From CAYQTE01 sp964420285 (GTDB lineage Bacteria; Planctomycetota; Phycisphaerae; Tepidisphaerales; Tepidisphaeraceae): a DNA stretch of 51,468 nucleotides. The notes under the pieces are model-generated. The model saw only the letters and a program-made list of their open reading frames with translations. It did no database searches and had not been told where the DNA came from. This document shows positions 17,685 to 25,164 of the stretch, piece by piece. The stretch covers positions 1 to 51,468 of the forward strand of contig CAYQTE010000032.1 in NCBI GenBank assembly GCA_964420285.1, read 5' to 3'. A program made the position numbers and the translations under genes. Numbering within the stretch: position 1 is the stretch's first letter; each line of letters begins with the position of its first letter.

Positions 17685-19247
17685 ATGCACATTGAACCCG
17701 CGGAGAGATTCTTGGCAGACGAGTTACAGAGTGTGGATTCTCACGGCCGCGGCGCAAAGTGGGCGGGGCAGGGCCTTCATCGGTGGCAAGTTCAAATTGC
17801 GACACATGGGCGCGCGCTTCTCGGCATGGCGGTTTTGTGCATCGTGACATACGCCGCCGCGCTCGCCACGACATATGCGTTTCGCGACGACTATAATTGG
17901 ATACTCCTTGCCCGAGCGCCCGGGTACATTTACGGCACACTGGCTGCCCAGGGCCGGCCTATCGACGGGGCGATCCTGAGTTTTGCTTTTCGGCATACCT
18001 CGATCGACCTGTCGCGGTGGATCCGGCTCGTCGGGATCCTTGGTATCGGCGCGCAGGGCTGGATAATATACCTCGCCGTGAGCCGGGGCGGGTTCCCCCA
18101 GCGCCAGGCATTTGTCGTGGGCTTCCTCACCTGTACGCTCCCGTCGTCGCAAGTTTACGCAGGGTGGGCCTCCTGTGTCGGCGAGCCGTGGGCCGGCGCG
18201 CTCGGCGGCTGTGCCGGTCTTTTGGCGTGGACGGCATTGGACCACCTGAGGCTGCGGCACTGGGCCGGATTCATTCTCGCGTCCTCGGCGGCTACACTCA
18301 CTATGCTGATTGCGCTATGTACCTACCAGCCCACCGCAATGCTCTTCTGCGTGGTCGCCGCAATCGACTCCCTTGGCGACAAGGGCGCACGAGCGACACA
18401 AACACTACGTCGCGTGGCCGGTTACGCCTGTATCGCGGGTGCAGCGCTCGCTGGCGGATGGGCCGTCTTCCGCGTTGAAAGCGCTCGCTATGCAAAATAC
18501 TTGATCGCGCACCGAGGCGGAATGACGCACGACCCCGCCGCGAAATTACGTTGGTTTCTGTCCGAGGTGCTTCCCGACGCGCTGAACCTACAGAATGTCG
18601 CCACGTCGAACGCGGCCGCGATCGTCGTTGCGGCCGCACTGGTTTGCGGCCTTTTGCTATATTTTCGGGGTGCGTTCCGGGATCGTATATTGCGCCTCGT
18701 GCTTGCCGTTGTGGTGTTGCCGATCGCATATGTGCCCAATCTGCTCGCGGACGAGTCCTGGGCCGCCTACCGCACTCAGGCCGCCCTCGCGTCGGCCCTA
18801 GTCATTTTCGGCTTCCTGTCGCTGCACGGCGTTGCGCACGCCGTGCGGCGCCCGATTCCCGCAGCCGTTTTCCCGATCCTAGCTAGTGCTGCGGCGTTCG
18901 TTGCTGCGTCCAATGTCGTGCGCTACATCACGGTCCCGCAGGCTATCGAGCTCTCCCTCGTTCGCATGTCTGTCCTGACGCCCGGCGACGCCTCGCGACG
19001 TATCTATTTCGTTCCACCGAACTGGAGTGACAGCCCCTCGCCAGTGGGCCGTTATGACGAGTTCGGCATGCCGTCCACGTTCGCCTTTTGGGTCCAGCGC
19101 GAAATCGTAGTCGACGTGAAACGGGACGCCTTCGGGCCAAGCGCCAAACCCGGCGTGACGATCGTCACGCCCGACCAACTTCCCACGCTCAAACTCGAGC
19201 CCGGTTCCATTCTGCTCGATATGCGAAACCTGCGCAACGCCCGTTGA
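17685..19247 (+). CDS. Multi-pass membrane protein, GT-C/GtrII-like putative glycosyltransferase, copy 2
   Basis: A 520-residue paralogue of the preceding gene. The same landmarks occur in the same order: FRDDYNWILL, GRPIDG, CTLPSSQVYAGWAS, YQPTAMLF, SEVLPDALNLQNV, PNLLADESWAAYRTQ, and a C terminus ending LDMRNLRNAR (LDMRKLRGFR in copy 1). The N terminus is longer by a hydrophilic ~40 residues. Codon choice looks more mixed than in copy 1, which hints at a different history. The ATG at 17685 was chosen over an upstream TTG. The role is presumably the same class of membrane sugar transfer as copy 1, with a different acceptor or linkage. Confidence 0.62.
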   Translation: MHIEPAERFLADELQSVDSHGRGAKWAGQGLHRWQVQIATHGRALLGMAVLCIVTYAAALATTYAFRDDYNWILLARAPGYIYGTLAAQGRPIDGAILSFAFRHTSIDLSRWIRLVGILGIGAQGWIIYLAVSRGGFPQRQAFVVGFLTCTLPSSQVYAGWASCVGEPWAGALGGCAGLLAWTALDHLRLRHWAGFILASSAATLTMLIALCTYQPTAMLFCVVAAIDSLGDKGARATQTLRRVAGYACIAGAALAGGWAVFRVESARYAKYLIAHRGGMTHDPAAKLRWFLSEVLPDALNLQNVATSNAAAIVVAAALVCGLLLYFRGAFRDRILRLVLAVVVLPIAYVPNLLADESWAAYRTQAALASALVIFGFLSLHGVAHAVRRPIPAAVFPILASAAAFVAASNVVRYITVPQAIELSLVRMSVLTPGDASRRIYFVPPNWSDSPSPVGRYDEFGMPSTFAFWVQREIVVDVKRDAFGPSAKPGVTIVTPDQLPTLKLEPGSILLDMRNLRNAR

Positions 19248-19506
19248 CCGCATTGTCGCGGACCGGTCCCTTTCTCCGGCCTGACCGCCTTTTCGCGGCC
19301 CGTCTCCCGTTCGTGAAGGTGCGACAAAACGTCTCTGCCCGGCGACGATTTAGGCCAAAAACCCCGTTTTCACTATTGAAATAAAGTTTATTGAGGTTAT
19401 ACACCGATGATCGTTATCGGGCCGGGAGGCTTTTTCTTCAGTTCGTCCTCCCATGCCCAACGGACTGGCCGACGGATCGGCTCGACTATTGCCAAGGAAG
19501 GTTCCT
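19248..19506. other. Intergenic gap before the parA-like gene
   Basis: 259 nt without a gene. It contains a 10-bp palindrome GGACCGGTCC at 19260-19269 and an AT-rich stretch at 19371-19402 with TTGAAA (19376-19381) and TTATAC (19397-19402). These are 15 bp apart, a sub-optimal promoter candidate that would give a leader of about 100 nt. Confidence 0.4.
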
Positions 19507-21039
19507 ATGCGGACCATCGCGATCATCAATCAAAAGGGCGGCTGCGGAAAGACGACCACCAGCATCAACCTTGCGGCCTGTCTGGCGAGGTTGGGCCACA
19601 AGACGCTGCTGGTTGACATGGACCCGCAGGGACATTGCGGCGTCGGCCTGGCCGTCCCCGAAGACCAGATCGAGCGCACCATTTACGAAGCTCTGATCGA
19701 GGAGCGCGACGGCAAGCCGGCTCGCATCAGCGACATCGTCTGGCAGATCGCCAGTGATTTCGATCTGGCCCCCAGCAATATCAAGCTGGCGGCGTTCGAG
19801 CAGGTGTTCGCCGGCCGGCCCGGCCGTGACGATCGCCTCAAACGCGCCATCGAATCGCTTCGCAACGCCTATCAATGGATCATCATCGACTGCCCGCCGA
19901 GCGTGGGACTGCTGACCTTCAACGCCCTGCGCGCCTGCGACGAGGTCATCGTTCCGGTGGAGACCGGTTTCTTCAGCCTGCACGGCCTGACGAAGATGAT
20001 GGAGACGCTGGAGATCATGCGTCATCGCTGCGGCAAGGAAATCCTCATTCGCGTGCTGCCGACTCTTTACGACACGCGCACCAAACTGGCCCGCGAAGTC
20101 CTCTCCGAATTGCGAAACAAATTCCGCGAATACCTCATGGAGAGCACGGTCAATTTCAATACCAAGCTCAAGGAAGCCGCCAGCTTCGGCCAGCCGATCA
20201 CCGAATACGATCCCGGCAGCCGCGGCTATAAGGACTTCGTCAACCTCGCCCGCGAACTCATGGGACATCGCCCGACCGAGACCGAACCGACCCCATCGGA
20301 GAACCTCTCGCGCCCGGCCGAGTTGGTCCAACGCGCCAAGCAATTGACCCAGTTGTCCAATTACCAGTTTGGCCGCCACAATCTCTCGGGCGGCACAGCG
20401 CCGCAACCCGATGCCGCGCCGGACCCGGTGGTCGCGATTACCGGCGGGCGCCTGTCACTGGTCGGCGCGCCCGCGCCGGTTCGCAATGACGCGCCGGCAA
20501 CGCCGCAATTCCCCAAGCTCTCCACGGCCGAGCCCGCCAGCACGATGATCGATCTGGAAGCGCCGCTGCCGATCCCATCGGGCGTGCGCTATACCGATTC
20601 GATCCACTCCAACGCCCTGAGCATGTCCGATCTGACGCTCAATATGGGAACGCTGATGAGCGGCACGCTGGGCTCGGCGATCCCCGCCAACGCCACCATG
20701 ATCATCTCCCTGCCGGCCATGGATCAGCCCAAGACCACGCAGCAGAAGATCGACGAATTCTACGGCGTCAAGCAGGATGGGGGCGAAGTCATCTTCGCCG
20801 CGAAATTCGACAACGCCAAACAGGTCCAGATCGCCGGCGATTTCAACAACTGGTCGCCCGGCTCGACCCCCATGACCGCCGCCAGCAAGCCCGGTGACTG
20901 GAAAACCCGCGTCGCGCTTCGCCCCGGCCGCTATCGCTATCGTTTCGTGGTCGATGGCCGATGGACAACCGATCCGGCCAACACCTATGTCGAATCGAAC
21001 CAGTTTGGCGAGTTGAACAACATCGTCGAAGTCGATTGA
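19507..21039 (+). CDS. ParA/Soj-type ATPase fused to a C-terminal glycogen-binding CBM48 (AMPK-beta-like) domain
   Basis: A 510-residue protein. Residues 1-260 are a ParA ATPase with the deviant Walker A KGGCGKTTT, LVDMDPQGH, IIDCPPSVG and a Soj-like end (PITEYDPGSRGYKDF). Residues ~265-415 are a Pro/Ala-rich linker. Residues ~423-510 are a CBM48/AMPK-beta glycogen-binding domain: GDFNNW (W449), GRWTTDP (W486) and GELNN (N504). These positions correspond to the Trp, Trp and Asn that bind oligosaccharide in AMPK beta, while the Lys of YKF is Arg here. ParA proteins move or space cargo on the nucleoid; CBM48 binds alpha-glucan. Together they suggest a glycogen-linked positioning protein, which is inference. 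The next gene follows after 42 nt. Confidence 0.88.
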   Translation: MRTIAIINQKGGCGKTTTSINLAACLARLGHKTLLVDMDPQGHCGVGLAVPEDQIERTIYEALIEERDGKPARISDIVWQIASDFDLAPSNIKLAAFEQVFAGRPGRDDRLKRAIESLRNAYQWIIIDCPPSVGLLTFNALRACDEVIVPVETGFFSLHGLTKMMETLEIMRHRCGKEILIRVLPTLYDTRTKLAREVLSELRNKFREYLMESTVNFNTKLKEAASFGQPITEYDPGSRGYKDFVNLARELMGHRPTETEPTPSENLSRPAELVQRAKQLTQLSNYQFGRHNLSGGTAPQPDAAPDPVVAITGGRLSLVGAPAPVRNDAPATPQFPKLSTAEPASTMIDLEAPLPIPSGVRYTDSIHSNALSMSDLTLNMGTLMSGTLGSAIPANATMIISLPAMDQPKTTQQKIDEFYGVKQDGGEVIFAAKFDNAKQVQIAGDFNNWSPGSTPMTAASKPGDWKTRVALRPGRYRYRFVVDGRWTTDPANTYVESNQFGELNNIVEVD

Positions 21040-21081
21040 TTCGCGATCCGCTTCGCTCTTGTCCACGGATGGTGCTCCGCC

Positions 21082-22704
21082 ATGACTCCATCGCATTCCA
21101 CATCCCAGTCGCTCAGCGAGATCGGCCATCTGTTTCTCTCGGACTTGCGACAGAAGCAGGGCGGCCCGCGACCGGTGCGAACGCCGCCGCCGTCCAATTC
21201 CAACGTCAACCTGACCCACGAGGAATTCGAGCGTGCCTGCCAGGTCGAGGACGCGACGGCAGCCGCCGACAAGCCGAGGTCTTCCGTCACCGCACTTCTG
21301 TCCGGCCATTTGGGTGACCGCGAGGCGCACTGGATCCAATCCTACGCCCGACAGGCGGCCCTGACCGACGGCCGGGTCGGGCTGATTGAGATCGACGCCG
21401 CCGAACTGAAGATCGCCTGCTTCGATCGGTCGCCGGTCTTTGACGCACGGGCGGTGCAGGACACCGCCGCGGAAACGGCCGTCGAACCGCTCGACCAGCG
21501 CCGCATGGCCCAGGCCCTGGAGGAACTGGCCTGGGATGTCGATCGATGGCTCTTGTACGTTCACGCGCCGCGCGGCGATCAGGGCCGCGAGATGGTGCGT
21601 CTTGTCGATCATTGGTCGCTGCTGGCGACGGCCGACCACGAGGGCGTGGTTGCCGCTTATCGAACAGTGAAGGGGCTGCTAAGCAGCGGCCGGCCGGATA
21701 TTTCGCTGGTGGTTCTGGACGCCGCCGACGCCTCGCACGCCGCGGGTGTGCATCAGAAGCTGTCCGGGGTATGCCAGAAATTCCTGGGTTGCCCGGTTCG
21801 CGCCGAGACGCCGCTGCGAGTTGTCGCCGATGTTCGCCAGACCATCGTGTTGCATTGCCGCGGCGCTGCCGAGAAGAACGAGATCGCCTCCAGCGCCCAT
21901 TGGAAGGTCATCACCGATTTCCTCTCGGCCATGAAACGCCCGTCGCAGCGATCGGCCGATGGGCAGGGCGAATCCTCGGCCGCATCGGTTGCTCAGGCGC
22001 CCGACATCGCCATCGAAGCGGCCGCACCGGATTCACCGGCCTCGGCAACGCCTCGAATTCGCGCCCAGGCCCCGGTCATCGAACAACCCGGCTTGATCGC
22101 CGCCGGCGCCGAATCGCTGTCGAATGTCCCGGATGGATCACCCAGCGAGACCTGCCCGCCGGTCAATGACCCAATCGCGTCGGACAGCCCTCCGTTGTCG
22201 ATCGGGGCGCCGCCACAGGCGCGACCGGCGTTTCCCGCCATGACCGTGCCGCGCCCGGCCGATCCGCGGGCCGTATCCGATTGCGATGTGCTGGACCTGC
22301 CCGATGGCGAATCCCCGGAAATGGCGATTCTGGCGGCGGTGCTTGGCTCGGCGGGCGAACTGATTCGCTGCCCGATATCGCCGCCGGAATGCCCGGCCGC
22401 GATTGTCGCCGTCTCACGGGAAAAACGCCTGACGCTTTTGGCCGTTGCCGGTCGCGGGCTTGCCGATCTGCGCCGCATCTCGGCCGCGTTTCAGTGGATG
22501 CGGCAGAATCGCAACCTGATTGTCATGGCGCTGCCGCAGTTCTGCATCAGCGACGCGGAACCGGCCCTGCGCCTGCTGGTCGATCAAGCCGATCTTTCCG
22601 CCGGCGTGCTCCACCCCTTCCTCGATGGCGGCGGTGTCACGGTTCAGCCCTACCGCAAGCTCCGCTGGGGCCGCAAGACCGGCCTGCTCCTGGAAGCGGC
22701 ATAG
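21082..22704 (+). CDS. Pseudo-ParA/FlhG-like protein with unknown C-terminal domain
   Basis: A 540-residue protein. Residues ~65-290 align by eye with MinD/FlhG ATPases: LSGHLGDREAHWIQ stands where SGKGGVGKT is expected, VGLIEIDAAELK matches the VLLVDADLG strand, and a stretch around ATADHEGVVAAYRTVKGLL resembles the switch/helix region. All Walker A lysines are missing, so ATP hydrolysis is unlikely. Residues ~290-400 are a Pro/Ala/Ser-rich linker. Residues ~405-540 form a compact domain I do not recognise, ending RKLRWGRKTGLLLEAA. It lies 42 nt after the ParA-CBM48 gene and probably acts with it, perhaps as a non-catalytic partner. Similarity to FlhG/MinD is my reading and needs a profile search. 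Confidence 0.6.
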   Translation: MTPSHSTSQSLSEIGHLFLSDLRQKQGGPRPVRTPPPSNSNVNLTHEEFERACQVEDATAAADKPRSSVTALLSGHLGDREAHWIQSYARQAALTDGRVGLIEIDAAELKIACFDRSPVFDARAVQDTAAETAVEPLDQRRMAQALEELAWDVDRWLLYVHAPRGDQGREMVRLVDHWSLLATADHEGVVAAYRTVKGLLSSGRPDISLVVLDAADASHAAGVHQKLSGVCQKFLGCPVRAETPLRVVADVRQTIVLHCRGAAEKNEIASSAHWKVITDFLSAMKRPSQRSADGQGESSAASVAQAPDIAIEAAAPDSPASATPRIRAQAPVIEQPGLIAAGAESLSNVPDGSPSETCPPVNDPIASDSPPLSIGAPPQARPAFPAMTVPRPADPRAVSDCDVLDLPDGESPEMAILAAVLGSAGELIRCPISPPECPAAIVAVSREKRLTLLAVAGRGLADLRRISAAFQWMRQNRNLIVMALPQFCISDAEPALRLLVDQADLSAGVLHPFLDGGGVTVQPYRKLRWGRKTGLLLEAA

Positions 22705-22763
22705 GTCTGAGAGAATCCTCACCGCAGACCCGGTTCCCTGCAACAACTCACCGCCGCGGCGCG

Positions 22764-22769
22764 TATAGT
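22764..22769 (+). promoter_or_regulatory. -10-like TATAGT ahead of the lipoprotein esterase gene
   Basis: TATAGT lies about 43 nt before the ATG at 22813, with an AAGGAA SD-like run between them. No clear -35 is visible. Confidence 0.3.
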
Positions 22770-22812
22770 GTCTTGTGAGACTCACACTCTACCTTCAAGG
22801 AACAAACTCACC

Positions 22813-23796
22813 ATGCCTTGGCTGAAATCCATTGCCTCCGCCGTCGCGACATGGCCGATTCTCATTGTCGGGTTTGCACTGGCTGGCGGCTGTGCGTCAA
22901 CCGTGAAACCCGACTCCGCTCTTGACGTGGTCTATCCCGTCGACACCGTCGCCGACCGTCATCTGCAAACCATGGATATCTATTCCCCACCGACGGGCAA
23001 AGACCATCCCGTCGTCCTGATGATTCACGGCGGCGGTTGGACCAGCGGCGATAAGGCCGATCCCGATGTCGTCAACAACAAGATGCCCTGGTTCGTCAGC
23101 CAGGGATACGTCTTCATCAGCATGAATTACCGCCTGCGCCCGGCCGCTCTGGTTCGCGACCAGGTGTTGGATGTGGCCATGGCCATGCAATATATTTACC
23201 GCAACATCCTGCGTTACCGCGGCGATCCGACGCATATTCTGCTGATGGGCCACGGTTCGGGGGCGTATCTGGCGGCCATCGTCGCCACCGACAAGGACTT
23301 CATGCAGAGCCGGGGCATGGACCCCAAGGAAATCCCCGGCGTTGTGCTGCTCGATCCGCAGGCCATGGATTTGCCCTCGGAATTGCCCATGTTGCAGGAA
23401 TCCGATCTGCCGCTCTACCGCACCTATCTTTCCGTTTTCGGACAGGATGCCGACCCGACCAACAGCGGCACGCAAAATTGGACCGGCCTTTCGCCTCTGC
23501 ATTATCTGCAAGAGTCCGGCGTCGAGATTCCTTACCTGATTGCGGTTTCAAGCGACGACGACCAGGGGCCCGATTACATCGCCAGTCAACTTTTTGTAAA
23601 ATCGCTGATCGACGCCAAGATTCCCGTCAGCTTCAAACACCTCGAATACCTCACTCACGCGACCATCAGTTCCAATATCGGCAGTGCCGAAGACGCCCGC
23701 ACCACCAAGGAAACGCTCAGCAGCGATGTAGCCGCGTTCCTGGCCAATCCGGCCGGTTTTGCTTCCGGCGCGGGATTGCCACAGGCTACGTATTAG
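22813..23796 (+). CDS. Lipoprotein alpha/beta hydrolase (esterase-like) with altered nucleophile elbow
   Basis: A 327-residue protein. The N terminus has a hydrophobic stretch ending LAGGC, a plausible lipobox, so it is probably membrane-anchored outside the cytoplasm. The fold is that of BD-FAE/carboxylesterase-like hydrolases: HGGGW oxyanion motif, YRLRP, an LLMGHGSGAYL elbow, a late Asp-rich loop (SSDDDQGP) and a conserved His (THATIS). In this family the elbow normally reads GHSAGAHL. Here the Ser position is Gly and a Ser sits one place later, so the nucleophile is displaced or lost. An active esterase cannot be assumed. The gene stands alone, convergent with hslU. Confidence 0.78.
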   Translation: MPWLKSIASAVATWPILIVGFALAGGCASTVKPDSALDVVYPVDTVADRHLQTMDIYSPPTGKDHPVVLMIHGGGWTSGDKADPDVVNNKMPWFVSQGYVFISMNYRLRPAALVRDQVLDVAMAMQYIYRNILRYRGDPTHILLMGHGSGAYLAAIVATDKDFMQSRGMDPKEIPGVVLLDPQAMDLPSELPMLQESDLPLYRTYLSVFGQDADPTNSGTQNWTGLSPLHYLQESGVEIPYLIAVSSDDDQGPDYIASQLFVKSLIDAKIPVSFKHLEYLTHATISSNIGSAEDARTTKETLSSDVAAFLANPAGFASGAGLPQATY

Positions 23797-23815
23797 GCTC
23801 GGTTGCGCCCCCGCG

Positions 23816-25141
23816 TCACAGAATAAACCGGCCCAGATCCTCGTCCCTGACCACATCGGCCAGTCTCTGGCGCACGTACGCCGCGTCGATGGTCACGGTC
23901 TTTTCGGCCATGTCCGGCGCGTCAAAGCTGATCGCTTCGAGCACGCGCTCCATGATCGTATACAACCTTCGTGCCCCGATGTTCTGCTGACGGCGGTTCA
24001 CCTCGTGCGCCGTCTTGGCCATGGCGTCGATCGCATCGTCGCTGATCGTCAGCGACACTCCCTCGGTCGCCAGCAACTCCGTCGCCTGACGCACCAGCGA
24101 ATGGCTCGGCTCACGAAGGATGCGACCGAAATCCGCCTCGGTCAAATCGGCCAGTTCCACGCGGATCGGAAACCGGCCCTGCAATTCCGGCATCAAATCG
24201 CTCGGTTTTGTCGAATGAAACGCACCGGCCGCGATGAACAAAATGTGGTCCGTCTTCACCGGCCCGTATTTGCTCATCACCGTCGATCCCTCCACCAGCG
24301 GAAGCAGATCGCGCTGCACGCCCTGGCGGCTGACATCCGGACCGTGCTCGCTGGGCGGGCCGGCGATCTTGTCGATCTCGTCCAGAAATACGATACCCAT
24401 CTGCTCGACGCTCTCGATGGCCGTCTGGTGCATGCGGTCCTTGTCCACCAGCTTGTCCGCTTCCTGCATCTGCAAAACCCGCCGCGCCTCGGTGACCCGC
24501 ATCCGCCGGGTCTCGCGACGGCTGGGCATCATCTTCTCCAGCATCGACTGAAGCTCCCCCTCGATCTCCATTCCCACCACCCCCAGCATCGCCGCCGGTT
24601 TCTGCTCGACGGACAATTCAACCTCGCGATCCTCCCATTCCCCGGCCGCGATCTGGTCGCGCAATTTGTCCCGCGTTCGCTGCCGGCGGCTGCGGGCTTC
24701 ATCGTCCTCGTGCCCGCCCCGATCCGGCGAGGGCAGCAGCAGATCAATGAGCCGTTCGTTGGCCGCCTTTTCGGCCGATTCGCGAACCTTCTCGTGCATC
24801 TCCGACCGCGCCATCGAAATTGCGATGTCCAGCAGATCGCGGATCATCGAATCGACATCCCGGCCGTGATATCCCACCTCGGTGAACTTGGTCGCCTCCA
24901 CCTTGATGAACGGCGCCCCGGTGAGCCCGGCCAGCCGCCGGGCGATTTCCGTCTTGCCCACGCCGGTCGGCCCCATCATGAGGATATTTTTGGGCGAGAC
25001 ATCCTTCCGCAGCACCTCTCCGATCTGCTGCCGTCGCCACCGATTCCGCATCGCCACCGCCACGGCCCGCTTGGCATCGGTCTGGCCGATGACATATTGA
25101 TCCAATGCCGCCACAATTTCCCGGGGAGTCAGATTTCGCAT
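23816..25141 (-). CDS. hslU: HslU, ATPase subunit of the HslUV protease
   Basis: A 441-residue AAA+ unfoldase, close to the E. coli length. Seen: ALDQYVIGQ near the N terminus, Walker A GPTGVGKT, the pore motif GYHGRDVDS (GYVGRD type), the long I-domain insertion, Walker B VFLDEIDKI, and the C-terminal RFIL tail that docks into HslV. The ATG at 25141 gives the canonical MRNLTPREI start; the open frame upstream belongs to no gene. No hslV is adjacent, although in many bacteria hslV lies directly upstream. The intact tail implies that HslV is encoded elsewhere. It follows the aldehyde dehydrogenase gene on the same strand by 23 nt but has its own promoter-like hexamer. Confidence 0.97.
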   Translation of the reverse strand: MRNLTPREIVAALDQYVIGQTDAKRAVAVAMRNRWRRQQIGEVLRKDVSPKNILMMGPTGVGKTEIARRLAGLTGAPFIKVEATKFTEVGYHGRDVDSMIRDLLDIAISMARSEMHEKVRESAEKAANERLIDLLLPSPDRGGHEDDEARSRRQRTRDKLRDQIAAGEWEDREVELSVEQKPAAMLGVVGMEIEGELQSMLEKMMPSRRETRRMRVTEARRVLQMQEADKLVDKDRMHQTAIESVEQMGIVFLDEIDKIAGPPSEHGPDVSRQGVQRDLLPLVEGSTVMSKYGPVKTDHILFIAAGAFHSTKPSDLMPELQGRFPIRVELADLTEADFGRILREPSHSLVRQATELLATEGVSLTISDDAIDAMAKTAHEVNRRQQNIGARRLYTIMERVLEAISFDAPDMAEKTVTIDAAYVRQRLADVVRDEDLGRFIL

Positions 25142-25149
25142 AACGGTGC

Positions 25150-25155
25150 ATTGTA
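25150..25155 (-). promoter_or_regulatory. -10-like TACAAT immediately before hslU
   Basis: On the minus strand TACAAT ends 8 nt before the hslU ATG, in the 23-nt gap after the dehydrogenase stop. Used as a promoter it would give a leaderless or nearly leaderless mRNA. Confidence 0.35.
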
Positions 25156-25164
25156 GCCAGTCAC

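Noticed and set aside
23759..25156. 465-codon plus-strand frame opposite hslU
   Set aside because: It lies antisense to hslU, with composition typical of a shadow frame (many His/Arg).
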